A stretch of DNA of 64,000 nt. Source: Kitasatospora sp. SolWspMP-SS2h. Its GTDB lineage: Bacteria > Actinomycetota > Actinomycetes > Streptomycetales > Streptomycetaceae. Made by a program: the position numbers and the translations under genes. This document shows positions 16,815-25,664 of the stretch, piece after piece. The notes under the pieces were generated by a model that had not been told where the DNA came from, ran no database searches, and was given only the letters and a program-made list of their open reading frames with translations. The stretch lies in contig NZ_QLLT01000024.1 in NCBI RefSeq assembly GCF_003259315.1, forward strand, positions 42,373 to 106,372. Reading direction: 5' to 3'. Positions within the stretch are counted from its first letter, which is position 1; the number at the start of each line of letters is the position of its first letter.

Positions 16815-17983
16815 CCACCATCGACACCCGGCCGCACCGCCGCGCCCTCGCCGATCGACTCACCGCAGCCGGCCACCTCACCACGCCCCGCCTGCGCGCG
16901 GCCGTCGAAGCCACCCCGAGGGAGCTGTTCCTCCGGCCCGGCGTGTTCCTGCCCACCGACGACCTCCGATGGCGGCCGCTCACCCCGCTCGGCACCGACC
17001 CCGCCGAGTGGGCCGACATCGCCTACCGCGACGAATCCCTCGTCACCCAGCTCGACAACCACCTCACCGCCGACCAGGCCGCCGAACCCCTCGCCGGCCT
17101 CCCCACCTCCTCCTCCACTACCCCCGCCACCGTCGTCTCCATGATCGAAGCTCTGGAACTCCGCGACGGCCACACCGTCCTGGAGATCTGCACCGGCACC
17201 GGATACTCCACCGCACTGCTCTGCCACCTCCTGGGCGAGGACAACGTCACCAGCATCGAAGTCGACCCCGACGTGGCCGCCCGCGCCGACGCCGCCCTCG
17301 AACAGACCGGGCACTCCACCTGGACCGTCACCGGCGACGGCCTCCTCGGCCACCCCCGCCGCGCCCCCTACGACAAGGTCGTCGCGACCTGCGCCGTCCG
17401 CCGCATCCCCCGCGCCTGGATCCGCCAGACCCGGCCCGGCGGCACCGTCCTGGCCACCGTCGGCTCCTGGTCCTACGGCACCGGCCTGGCCAAGGTCACC
17501 GTCAACGACGACGGCACCGCGGAGGGCCGGATCACCGGCCCCAGCTCCTTCATGCCCGTCCGCTCCCAGGCCGATCGCCCCCTGGACGGCGACCTCGCCG
17601 CCCGCGCCGCCTACCCGGACACCGAACGCCCCACCTCCCTCGACCCGGCGCTGCTCACCGAGTGGATGCCCGCCTTCCTCACCCAGCTCGCCGCCCCCGG
17701 CGCGCAACTGGTCCGCGCCACCACCGCCGACGGCGACACCCGCACCTACCTCTTCGACCCGGCTCGGGAGTCCTTCGCCGAACTGACCGGGGCCGACGGC
17801 ACCCGGACCGTGCGCCAGGGCGGTCCCGCCGCCCTGTGGGACGCGGTCGAGGACACCCTCACCGCCTGGCAGGAGGCAGGGCAGCCCGCCATCAGCGACG
17901 TCCTCCTCCGCATCACGTCCCAGGCGCACACCTACCGGATCGGCGCGAACCCCGAGCTCCGCTGGGAACACCGCACCACCTGA
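16811..17983 (+). CDS. tgmC: PIMT-like O-methyltransferase of the ATP-grasp RiPP system
   Basis: 390 residues from a GTG overlapping the ligase stop. Central protein-L-isoaspartate methyltransferase fold: SSSTTPATVVSMIEAL (substrate/SAM entry), VLEICTGTGYSTALL (motif I, ~residue 120), SIEVDPDVAARA (motif II), ATCAVRRIPRAWIRQTRPGG (post-I). The C-terminal ~150 residues are an extension absent from housekeeping PIMT. Homologues in fuscimiditide-type clusters methylate a specific Asp, which then closes to aspartimide. That chemistry is inferred here from gene order and fold. Confidence 0.87.
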   Translation: MTTIDTRPHRRALADRLTAAGHLTTPRLRAAVEATPRELFLRPGVFLPTDDLRWRPLTPLGTDPAEWADIAYRDESLVTQLDNHLTADQAAEPLAGLPTSSSTTPATVVSMIEALELRDGHTVLEICTGTGYSTALLCHLLGEDNVTSIEVDPDVAARADAALEQTGHSTWTVTGDGLLGHPRRAPYDKVVATCAVRRIPRAWIRQTRPGGTVLATVGSWSYGTGLAKVTVNDDGTAEGRITGPSSFMPVRSQADRPLDGDLAARAAYPDTERPTSLDPALLTEWMPAFLTQLAAPGAQLVRATTADGDTRTYLFDPARESFAELTGADGTRTVRQGGPAALWDAVEDTLTAWQEAGQPAISDVLLRITSQAHTYRIGANPELRWEHRTT

Positions 17984-18157
17984 CCTCCATCGCGGCGTGC
18001 TGGCTTGGCGCCTTCCTGCCCAACGCCTTCACGGACCTCCGTCGGCCGCCCGGGCGGCCGGTCACCGGCTGCCGCTGCCGTCCACCGGATGATCGAACCC
18101 CTCCTCCCCGGCCGCCCCCCGCCCGCGCGGTGGTGCGTTCGGTCGGAGCCCTTTCGG

Positions 18158-18964
18158 TCAGAGCCCTTTCAGGAGGATCTCGCGGAGGGTCTCCCACTGG
18201 TCCGGGTCGGTGGCGACGAGGAGGCCGTTGGTGCCGCCGGGGGGTTCGGGGCGGTAGGGGGTGCCGTCGAAGCGGGCGCTGCGGCCGCCGGCCTCGGTGA
18301 CGAGGAGGGAGCCGGGGGCGTGGTCCCAGGGGAGGGTGCGCCAGTAGAGGACGAAGTCGCGGGCGCCGGTGGCGATCAGGGGGTACTCGATGCCGGCGGC
18401 GCCGCGGCCGGGGTCGAGGGGGCCGAGGGCGAGGGTGTTGGCGAGCAGGCGGTGGCCGGTGGGCGGGGCGAAGTAGCGGGTCTTGAGGATGCCGCTCCAC
18501 TCCTCGGGGGCGGTGGTGGCCTTGGGGAGGGTGAGCCGCTGGTCGTCGCGCCAGGCGCCGGAGCCGAGTTCGGCGGTGTACGCGGTGCGGTTGCAGGGCT
18601 GCCAGATCCAGGAGGCGACGGTCTCGCCCTGGCGGACCAGGGAGGCCATCACCGCGTACGCGGGCCGTCCGGCGACGAAGTTGCGGGTGCCGTCGACCGG
18701 GTCGACCAGCCAGGCGGCGGGTTCGGTGGACAGGGCGCGGGCGAGGTCGGGGTCGGCGGCGACGGCCTCCTCGCCGACGACCGGGACGGGGAGCAGTTCG
18801 CGCAGGCGGCGGGCGATGATCCGTTCGGCCTCCCGGTCGGCGACGGTGACGATCTCGCCGGGGGCCTTCTCCATCACCTCGCCGTCGCTCAGCGCCCGGA
18901 ACCTCGGTTCGACCGCCTCCGCCGATGCCTCGACGAGGATCTCGGTGACCTTCTCCATCAACAC
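18158..18964 (-). CDS. Inositol monophosphatase-family phosphatase
   Basis: 268 residues (GTG at 18964, 7 nt after GGGAG; an ATG two codons on is possible). Metal-binding motifs of the family are present: GEEAV (~residue 68), VDPVDGTRNFVAGRPAYAV (~88) and the C-terminal PWDHAPGSLLVTEAGG. It should hydrolyse a sugar or inositol phosphate, or act as histidinol-phosphatase or PAP phosphatase; the exact substrate cannot be read from sequence. It is a single gene, convergent with the RiPP methyltransferase. The 174 bp between them hold only a GC palindrome at 18043-18060. Confidence 0.85.
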   Translation of the reverse strand: MLMEKVTEILVEASAEAVEPRFRALSDGEVMEKAPGEIVTVADREAERIIARRLRELLPVPVVGEEAVAADPDLARALSTEPAAWLVDPVDGTRNFVAGRPAYAVMASLVRQGETVASWIWQPCNRTAYTAELGSGAWRDDQRLTLPKATTAPEEWSGILKTRYFAPPTGHRLLANTLALGPLDPGRGAAGIEYPLIATGARDFVLYWRTLPWDHAPGSLLVTEAGGRSARFDGTPYRPEPPGGTNGLLVATDPDQWETLREILLKGL

Positions 18965-19061
18965 GCCCGTGCTCCCTTCACCGACCCCACTCTCCCACGC
19001 CGGGGCGGTACGGACGGTGCGCAGGTGGCGGGTGGGGCGGGCGCCGGCGGCCGGGCGCGGT

Positions 19062-19823
19062 TCAGTCCTCGGTGAGGCAGTCGTACTCGGCGCGCACCCG
19101 GCGGTCCATGGCGAGCGCGAACTGGGCGTCGTTGACGGCCCGGGCGAGCGGGCGGACGCGCTGGATCTGCTCGGTGAGCCGGGCCGCCTCGGTGGGGGTG
19201 AGGTCCTGGACCCGGGTGAGCGCGCCGAGCAGCCGGTCGCGGATCAGGGCGACGAAGATGCCGGCCATCGCGTCCGCGTACTCGCTGGCCCGGCGGCTGA
19301 CGTCCAGGACGGCGGCCAGCGGCACGCCCTCGTCGACCAGGGCGACGGTGGCGTCCATCAGGCGGCGGCTGACGTGGGTGATGCCGTCGGGGTGGACGGT
19401 GATGTAGCCCTGGGCGACGGACTCGGCGGTGTTGGCCTCGGTGAGCTGGTCGCCGAACGCGGCGCGCAGTTCGTCCCAGTCGAGGTGGACGGGCGTCTCG
19501 TCGGACCAGGGGGCGACCAGCGCGGCCTGGAGCCCGATCAGTTCGGCGACGTCCCGGCCGTCCTCGCCGGCGCCGATCAGTTCGGCGATGCCGCCCAGGG
19601 CGTGTCCGCGGTCGAGGAGTTCGGCGATCAGGCGCAGCCGGGCCAGGTGCTCCTCGCCGTACCAGGCGATCCGGCCCTCCTTGCGGGGCGGCTGGAGCAG
19701 GCGGCGCTCGCGGTAGAAGCGGACGGTGCGCACGCTGACGCCGGCCGCCTCGGCCAGTTCGGCGACGCGGTAGGCGCGGGGGCGCTCGTGGTCCTGTTCG
19801 GTCTCCGCCACGCCGGTCAGCAT
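19062..19823 (-). CDS. MerR-family transcriptional regulator
   Basis: 253 residues from an ATG at 19823. N-terminal MerR winged helix (YRVAELAEAAGVSVRTVRFYRERRLLQPPRKEGRIAWY is the DNA-binding part, residues ~18-60), then a dimerisation helix and a ~140-residue effector domain without the Cys pairs of metal sensors, so it probably senses an organic ligand. It is divergent from the monooxygenase operon at 20019; inverted repeats at 19892-19920 lie between them. It most likely controls that operon and itself. Confidence 0.87.
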   Translation of the reverse strand: MLTGVAETEQDHERPRAYRVAELAEAAGVSVRTVRFYRERRLLQPPRKEGRIAWYGEEHLARLRLIAELLDRGHALGGIAELIGAGEDGRDVAELIGLQAALVAPWSDETPVHLDWDELRAAFGDQLTEANTAESVAQGYITVHPDGITHVSRRLMDATVALVDEGVPLAAVLDVSRRASEYADAMAGIFVALIRDRLLGALTRVQDLTPTEAARLTEQIQRVRPLARAVNDAQFALAMDRRVRAEYDCLTED

Positions 19824-19891
19824 AGGGCCGTCGGGCGGCGCGGAAACAGTCGCGCCCCGCGCTATTCCACTCGGTGTCAACAAGGGCTACT

Positions 19892-19920
19892 CTGCCAAAC
19901 GCGCCAGTGATTACTGGCAG
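19892..19920. promoter_or_regulatory. Nested inverted repeats, candidate MerR operator
   Basis: GCCAGTgattACTGGC (19903-19918) is a perfect palindrome; CTGCCA (19892-19897) and TGGCAG (19915-19920) form a second, overlapping inverted repeat. They lie in the 195-bp region between the MerR gene and the monooxygenase operon. MerR proteins bind palindromes within promoters, so this is the best candidate site. Confidence 0.55.
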
Positions 19921-20018
19921 CGTCGGCGGGCCCACCCGAAGCACGCGCACCACCCCCGGGACCCGCCCGCAGCACCGCCGGCCACCCGCACCCCCCACCC
20001 TCGCCAGGAGGCCCGCCC

Positions 20019-21581
20019 ATGGCACCCCGCAGCAAGAAGCCCACCGCACCCGTGCCCGACCGCCCGGACGGCACCGGGCCCGTGCCGCACGTCCGGGTCG
20101 CCGTCATCGGCTCCGGCTTCGGCGGCCTCGGCGCCGGCGTCCGACTGCGCCGGGCCGGCATCACCGACTTCGTCATCCTGGAGCGCGCGGACTCCGTCGG
20201 CGGCACCTGGCGCGACAACTCCTACCCGGGCTGCGCCTGCGACGTCCCCTCGCACCTGTACTCGTTCTCGTTCGCGCCCAACCCCGAGTGGCCCCGGGTC
20301 TTCTCCGGCCAGCCCGACATCCGCGCCTACCTGGAGCGGGTCGCCGACACCTTCGGACTCCGCCCGCACCTGCGCTTCGGCGCCGAGGTCACCGAACTGC
20401 GCTGGGACGAGGAGCACACCCGCTGGCAGGTCACCACCGCCGTCGGCGACTGGACCGCCGACGCCGTGGTCTCCGCCGCCGGACCGCTCGCCGACCCGCA
20501 GATCCCCGACCTGCCCGGCCTGGACGCCTTCCCCGGCAAGGTCTTCCACTCCTCCCGCTGGGACCACGACTACGACCTCAAGGGCAAGCGGGTCGCCGTG
20601 GTCGGCACCGGCGCCTCCGCCGCCCAGATCATCCCCGCGATCCAGCCCGAGGTCGGCCGCCTGACGGTCTTCCAGCGCACCCCCGCCTGGGTCCTGCCGC
20701 GCGCCGACCGCGAGGTCAGCGGCCCGGAGAAGTGGCTGCACGCCAAGCTCCCGCCGACCGGACTGCTGCGCCGCGCCGGGCTGTTCGCGATGCGCGAGCT
20801 CCAGGTCGACGCGTTCGTCCGCCGCCCGCAGCTGCTCAAGCTCGTCCAGCAGGTCGCCCTGCGGCACCTGCGCAAGGCCGTCGCCGACCCGGCCCTGCGC
20901 GCCACCCTCACCCCCGACTACCGGATCGGCTGCAAGCGCATCCTGCTCAGCAACACCTACTACCCGGCGCTCGCCGCCCCCAACACCGAGGTGGTCCGCG
21001 GCGGCCTGCGCGAACTGCGCGGCTCCACCCTGGTCGGCGCGGACGGCAGCGAGCACGAGGTCGACGCGATCGTGTTCGGCACCGGCTTCCACGTCACCGA
21101 CCTGCCGATCGCCGAACGGGTCTTCGGCACCGGCGGCACCGCGCTCGCCGAAGCCTGGAAGGACGGCATGGAGGCGCTGCGCGGCTCCACCGTGCGCGGC
21201 TTCCCCAACCTGTTCTTCCTGATCGGCCCGAACACCGGACTCGGCAACAACTCGATGATCCTGATGATCGAGTCCCAGCTGAACTACCTGATCGACGCCC
21301 TCACCACCCTCGACTCGGTCGGCGCCACCGCCATGCAGCCCACCGAGCGCGCCCAGCGCCGGTGGAACCTGGAGCTCCAGCACAAGATGGGCCGCACCGT
21401 GTGGACCACCGGCGGCTGCCGCAGCTGGTACCTCGACGAGGGCGGCAAGAACACCGTGCTCTGGCCCGCCTCCACCAGCGCCTTCCGCCGCGCCACCCGG
21501 CACGTCGACCTCGCCGAGTACGAACTCGTCAAGCGCACCGCCCCGCAGGCCGCGCCCGAGGCCGAGGCGGTGTCCGCGTGA
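20019..21581 (+). CDS. Baeyer-Villiger/FAD-dependent monooxygenase
   Basis: 520 residues. FAD-binding GSGFGGLGAG (~residue 31), the Baeyer-Villiger fingerprint FPGKVFHSSRWDHD (~172), NADPH-binding VVGTGASAAQ (~195) and the late FGTGFHVTD motif. The enzyme should insert oxygen next to a ketone, making an ester or lactone, using NADPH and O2. The neighbours (alpha/beta hydrolase, then SDR) would hydrolyse the ester and oxidise or reduce the alcohol or ketone, a plausible ketone or sterol side-path. The set recalls the mycobacterial mymA operon. Its stop overlaps the next start. Confidence 0.87.
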   Translation: MAPRSKKPTAPVPDRPDGTGPVPHVRVAVIGSGFGGLGAGVRLRRAGITDFVILERADSVGGTWRDNSYPGCACDVPSHLYSFSFAPNPEWPRVFSGQPDIRAYLERVADTFGLRPHLRFGAEVTELRWDEEHTRWQVTTAVGDWTADAVVSAAGPLADPQIPDLPGLDAFPGKVFHSSRWDHDYDLKGKRVAVVGTGASAAQIIPAIQPEVGRLTVFQRTPAWVLPRADREVSGPEKWLHAKLPPTGLLRRAGLFAMRELQVDAFVRRPQLLKLVQQVALRHLRKAVADPALRATLTPDYRIGCKRILLSNTYYPALAAPNTEVVRGGLRELRGSTLVGADGSEHEVDAIVFGTGFHVTDLPIAERVFGTGGTALAEAWKDGMEALRGSTVRGFPNLFFLIGPNTGLGNNSMILMIESQLNYLIDALTTLDSVGATAMQPTERAQRRWNLELQHKMGRTVWTTGGCRSWYLDEGGKNTVLWPASTSAFRRATRHVDLAEYELVKRTAPQAAPEAEAVSA

Positions 21582-22582
21582 GCCGCCGCATCCCCGCCGA
21601 CTGCGTGCTGCCCGACCCGGCGGCCGTGCGCACCGTCCGCTCCGCCGACGGCGCCGAACTCAACGTCGAGGAGTACGGGCCCGCCGGCGCGCCGCTGGTC
21701 GTGCTCGCCCACGGCTGGACCTGCTCCACCGCGTTCTGGGCGCCGGTCGTCAACCGGCTCGCCGCCGACTTCCGGGTGGTCGCCTACGACCAGCGCGGAC
21801 ACGGCCGCAGCCCCGCCCCGGCCGGCCCCGCCGGGTACGCCACCGCCAAGCTCGCCGAGGACCTCGAAGCGGTGCTCACCGCCACCGTCCCCGAGGGGCG
21901 GCGCGCCGTGGTCGTCGGGCACAGCATGGGCGGCATGACCATCATGGCCGCCGGCGACCGCCCCGCCGTCGCCGCCCGCACCGCCGCCAACGTGCTGGTC
22001 AACACCGGCCCGGGCGCGCTGATCGCCGAACTGACCGTGCTGCCGCCCGCCGTCCGGGCCAAGGTGCTGCGCCGCTTCCTGCACCGGCAGATCCTGCGCT
22101 CCCGGCTCCCGCTCGGCCCCGTCACCGGCCTCACCCGGGCCGCGCTCAAGTACGCCACCATGGGCCCCGCCACCCCCGCCGACCGGGTCGAGGCCTGCGC
22201 GCAGGTGGTGCACGCCTGCCCGGCCAAGGTCCGCTTCCACTGGGCGACCGTGCTGGACACCCTCGACGTGCAGGACGGGCTGGCGAAGCTCACCGCCCCC
22301 ACCGCCGTCATCGCCGGCAGCCACGACCGGCTCACCCCGCCGGTCCACGCCCGCCGGATCGCCGCCGCCCTCGCCGACCCGCGCGGCCTGCTCGAACTGC
22401 CCGGCACCGGGCACATGAGCCCGCTGGAGCGGCCCGCCGAGGTCGCCGCCGAGATCCGCCGCGTCGCCGCCCTGGTCGCCGCGGAACCGCCGACCGCGGA
22501 AGCAGTGACCGCAGAAGCACCGACCGCGGAAGCAGCGACCGCAGCACCGCTGACCGCAGAACCGCTGGAGGAGACCGCATGA
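21578..22582 (+). CDS. Alpha/beta-fold hydrolase with repetitive C-terminal tail
   Basis: 334 residues from a GTG overlapping the monooxygenase stop. LAHGWTCS oxyanion region (~44), nucleophile elbow GHSMG with Ser116, Asp in AGSHDRLTPP (~250) and the late His in GTGHMSP: a complete catalytic triad. It probably opens the ester made by the upstream monooxygenase. The last ~30 residues are a low-complexity (P/A)TAEA repeat encoded by five 15-bp units (22492-22566), so the tail is likely a slippage-prone, disordered extension. Its stop overlaps the next ATG (ATGA). Confidence 0.85.
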   Translation: MSRRIPADCVLPDPAAVRTVRSADGAELNVEEYGPAGAPLVVLAHGWTCSTAFWAPVVNRLAADFRVVAYDQRGHGRSPAPAGPAGYATAKLAEDLEAVLTATVPEGRRAVVVGHSMGGMTIMAAGDRPAVAARTAANVLVNTGPGALIAELTVLPPAVRAKVLRRFLHRQILRSRLPLGPVTGLTRAALKYATMGPATPADRVEACAQVVHACPAKVRFHWATVLDTLDVQDGLAKLTAPTAVIAGSHDRLTPPVHARRIAAALADPRGLLELPGTGHMSPLERPAEVAAEIRRVAALVAAEPPTAEAVTAEAPTAEAATAAPLTAEPLEETA

Positions 22583-23478
22583 CCCCGCCGCTGTCCTCGC
22601 AGGTCGTCGTCATCACCGGAGCCGCCCGCGGCCTCGGCGCGCTGATGGCCCGCAAGCTGTCCGAACGCGGCGCCAAGGTCGCGCTGGTCGGCCTGGAGCC
22701 CGCCGAACTCAAGGCGGTCGCCGCCCAGTGCGGCCCGCACGCCTCCGCCTGGGAGGCCGACGTCACCGACCTGGACGCCCTCACCGAGACCGCGAACCGG
22801 ATCAAGGACCGCTACGGGCGGATCGACGCCGTGGTCGCCAACGCCGGCATCGCGCTCGGCGGACCGATGCAGGACAGCGACCACCGGGCCTGGACCCGGG
22901 TGGTCGAGGTCAACCTGTTCGGCTCCGTCGCCACCGCCCGGGCCTTCCTGCCCGCGCTCGCCGAGAGCCGCGGCTACCTGCTCCAGATCGCCTCGCTCGC
23001 CGCGCTCACCCCCGCCCCGCTGATGTCCGCGTACTGCGCCTCCAAGTCGGGCGTCGAGTCCTTCGCCCACGCGCTGCGCGCCGAGGTCGCCCACCAGGGC
23101 GTCAAGGTCGGCGTCGGCTACCTGAGCTGGACCGACACCGACATGGTGCGCGGCGCCGACCAGGACGCCGTGCTGCGCCAGATGCGGGCCAAGCTGCCCT
23201 GGCCCGCCAACAAGACCTACCCGATCGGCCCCGCCGTCGACCGCCTGGTGGCCGGCCTGGCCCGCCGCTCCGCCCACGTCTACGCCCAGGCGTGGCTGCG
23301 CGGCATGCAGCCGATCCGCGGCTTCCTGCCCGGCCTGATCGCCGCCGTCGGCTCCCGCGACGTCGCCCGCCTCGCCCCCGAGCTGAAGGCCACCGCCGCC
23401 ACCCGGCTGGCCCCCGTCGGCGCGGGCGGACAGGCCGACCAGGAGGCCCGGGCGAGCCGGGCGGCCGGGGCGGAGTGA
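22579..23478 (+). CDS. Short-chain dehydrogenase/reductase
   Basis: 299 residues. Classical SDR: cofactor motif TGAARGLG (~residue 13), NAGIALGG (~90), catalytic Ser in QIASLAA and Tyr/Lys in YCASKSG (~150). The third gene of the monooxygenase operon, coupled by an ATGA overlap. It likely interconverts an alcohol and ketone in the same pathway. A C-terminal extension of ~50 residues is Ala/Gly-rich. Transcription should stop at the hairpin at 23537-23574. Confidence 0.85.
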   Translation: MTPPLSSQVVVITGAARGLGALMARKLSERGAKVALVGLEPAELKAVAAQCGPHASAWEADVTDLDALTETANRIKDRYGRIDAVVANAGIALGGPMQDSDHRAWTRVVEVNLFGSVATARAFLPALAESRGYLLQIASLAALTPAPLMSAYCASKSGVESFAHALRAEVAHQGVKVGVGYLSWTDTDMVRGADQDAVLRQMRAKLPWPANKTYPIGPAVDRLVAGLARRSAHVYAQAWLRGMQPIRGFLPGLIAAVGSRDVARLAPELKATAATRLAPVGAGGQADQEARASRAAGAE

Positions 23479-23518
23479 CCGGCCGGTGAGGACCGGCCAG
23501 TGAGGACCGGCCGGTCAG
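23477..23518. repeat. Three 14-bp direct repeats after the SDR stop
   Basis: Units gaccggccggtgag, gaccggccagtgag and gaccggccggtcag follow one another; the first overlaps the SDR stop codon. No function is apparent; probably replication slippage beside the terminator. Confidence 0.85.
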
Positions 23519-23536
23519 GACAGGGGGATGGGGACA

Positions 23537-23574
23537 GGCGGACGGTCGGCCCGGAGGGGAGCCGACCGTCCGCC
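23537..23574. terminator. Strong hairpin between convergent genes
   Basis: GGCGGACGGTCGGC (23537-23550) pairs perfectly with GCCGACCGTCCGCC (23561-23574) across a 10-nt loop, followed by CGTTTCC. It serves the monooxygenase operon and, in reverse, the secreted hydrolase gene ending at 23598. Confidence 0.85.
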
Positions 23575-23597
23575 CGTTTCCGCGTGCTGACTGACCG

Positions 23598-25664
23598 TCA
23601 GCTTCCGTGCACCGAAACCTCGTTGACCGAGTACCCCCACGGGGTCGCCCGGGCCGTCCCGTGGAAGCGGACGTAGCGGGCGGACGTCGGGGCGATGGCC
23701 GCGGTGTCCAGGCCCCCGTCGCCCGCCGCGGTCGACCAGGCGGTGTGCCAGCTGGTGCCGTCGGTGGAGAGCTCGATCCGGTAGGACCGCGCGTACGCCC
23801 GCTCCCAGTCCAGGGTGACCCGGTCGACGGTGCGGACGGCGCCCAGGTCGAGGCGCAGCCACTGGTCGTCGCTCCAGCCGCTGGCCCAGCGGGTGGCGCG
23901 GTCGCCGTCCACGGCGCGGTCGGGCCGGTAGGAGGTGAACGGGCTCCACTCCGACGAGCTGGCGGAGGCCGTCGCGCCGGTGGCCAACTCCCGTCCGGCG
24001 GTGTGCCGTTCGGTGGCCCGCCAGGTGCCCAGGTAGGACTCGGCGCCCTTCATCAGGTCGTCCACCACGCCCTGCCCGCCGGAGAGCCGGATCTGCTCGA
24101 TCCAGTCCGGCAGCAGCCCGGCGTGCGCCAGGCCGTCGGTGTTGACGTCCCAGATCCGCTCGCCGGTCACCTGGCGGTCCAGCAGCGAGCCGCCGTCGGC
24201 CGAGCGGAACGGGTACACCACGGCGTCGGGCGCGTCCGGGCCGACCGGGCCGGGCCAGCCGCCGACGCCGTTCAGGTCGCTGCCGTAGCCGTAGCCGACC
24301 CCGTACCGCTCGCGCAGCGCCTTCGTCCGGTCCGCCTCGGCGACGAAGGCGGTCGCGTCGTGCGGGTACTGGGCGGCGAACCCGCCCAGCCGGTACAGGC
24401 GTTCGGTCCAGTCGAGGTCCATCCAGCTGTGGCTGGAGACCACCCCCGGGTAGCCCCTGGACTCCAGGAGCTCGAAGGCGCTGCGGGCCGCCTTGACGCT
24501 CATGTGGTCGACCTCCAGCATCATGCGGCGCTTCACCATGCCGTCGATCGCGTACGCGCCCAGCTCGGTCAGGCCGCGGGTGTTGCACTGCGCGTCGGCC
24601 GGGTAGGCGGGCACGCTCACCCCGGCCGGCAGCAGCGCGTCCGCCTGCGCGGTGGGCAGGCCGATCGGGTTATCGCGCTGCGGGCCGGTGCACTGCTCGG
24701 TGGCCCAGAAGGTGCCGGTGGACAGGAACTGCCCGGCGTTGACGGCCACCCCGGTGGTGCCCTCGTCGAAGCGCACCCCGCACAGCGCGTTGTCGAACTT
24801 GTGGCACAGGAACATGCTGCGCACGCCCAGCGCGTACAGCTCGTCCAGGCCGCGGTCGATCGCCGCCCGGTCGCACTGCGGCACGTCCAGGACCTGCTTG
24901 CAGCCGAACGGCTCCGAGGTCTCCACCCCGAGCACCACGGCCAGCTTGCCCTCCGCGACGACCCGGCGGGCCTGCTCGGAGTCGGTGACGATGCGGAACC
25001 AGCCCTTGCCGGGGCCGCCGTACATCCGGTCGACGTAGTCCTGGAGCCGGTACGACTCCCGCGCCTCGGTGCGGATGGCCGCCATCTCGTCGCAGGGGCG
25101 GTCCTTGTACGGGTAGATCGAGCAGAGCAGCCCGTTGGTCACCAGGTCGTCGACCAGCACGCGCTCGCCGCCGCGCCAGGCCCGCTCCACCCAGGCGTAG
25201 TAGTCCTGCTGGTGGCTGAGCGAGTCGTGGGCGGGCCAGTCGGCGAAGGTCGGCCAGCCGACCGGGTCGTGGTGGCCGTCCGCGCCGCCGGTGACGTTCT
25301 CGAACAGGGCGAGCGAACCGTCCGGGTAGTGCTCGGGGCAGTCCTTCAACGCGTCCGCGACGCCCTGCTCGGAGAACGCGGAACCGCATATCACCCGGCC
25401 GCCGAAGCCCTCGGCGGACATCAGGTGGTTGTGCGCGTCGACAAACCCGCGGACGGCGCCGTCGGGGCCGGTGCCGCGGAACGGTTCGCCGGTCACGTCG
25501 ATCCGCGAGTCCGGGACGGGTCTGGCGATGGGGTCCCACCACCCGCCGGCGGCCCCGGCGGCGGGGCCGGGCGCGGCGCCGGTGACGAGGGCGGCGGCGA
25601 GCAGCAGCGGCGGCAGCAGTCGGGCGAGGACGTTCCCGGCACGGTGGTTCCGGTTCCCGGTCAT
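23598..25664 (-). CDS. Secreted renal-dipeptidase-like metallohydrolase with discoidin-type domain
   Basis: 688 residues from an ATG at 25664. Signal peptide of ~35-40 residues (RLLPPLLLAAALVTGAAPGPAAGAA). Metal-site motifs resembling peptidase M19: VDAHNHL (~residue 75), GVETSE (~235), EVDHMS (~375), VVSSHSWMD (~395) and GYGSDLNG (~445). The last ~135 residues form an F5/8 type C (CBM32-like) beta sandwich (SEWSPFTSYRPDRAVDGDRATRWASG is its start, ending NEVSVHG), a common carbohydrate-binding add-on. It contains many cysteines, consistent with disulfides outside the cell. Substrate unknown; dipeptides, D-amino-acid amides or lactones are family options. Confidence 0.75.
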   Translation of the reverse strand: MTGNRNHRAGNVLARLLPPLLLAAALVTGAAPGPAAGAAGGWWDPIARPVPDSRIDVTGEPFRGTGPDGAVRGFVDAHNHLMSAEGFGGRVICGSAFSEQGVADALKDCPEHYPDGSLALFENVTGGADGHHDPVGWPTFADWPAHDSLSHQQDYYAWVERAWRGGERVLVDDLVTNGLLCSIYPYKDRPCDEMAAIRTEARESYRLQDYVDRMYGGPGKGWFRIVTDSEQARRVVAEGKLAVVLGVETSEPFGCKQVLDVPQCDRAAIDRGLDELYALGVRSMFLCHKFDNALCGVRFDEGTTGVAVNAGQFLSTGTFWATEQCTGPQRDNPIGLPTAQADALLPAGVSVPAYPADAQCNTRGLTELGAYAIDGMVKRRMMLEVDHMSVKAARSAFELLESRGYPGVVSSHSWMDLDWTERLYRLGGFAAQYPHDATAFVAEADRTKALRERYGVGYGYGSDLNGVGGWPGPVGPDAPDAVVYPFRSADGGSLLDRQVTGERIWDVNTDGLAHAGLLPDWIEQIRLSGGQGVVDDLMKGAESYLGTWRATERHTAGRELATGATASASSSEWSPFTSYRPDRAVDGDRATRWASGWSDDQWLRLDLGAVRTVDRVTLDWERAYARSYRIELSTDGTSWHTAWSTAAGDGGLDTAAIAPTSARYVRFHGTARATPWGYSVNEVSVHGS

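Noticed and set aside
18043..18060. CGGCCGCCCGGGCGGCCG as a terminator
   Set aside because: Self-complementary without a loop, so the usable stem is short; left unannotated.
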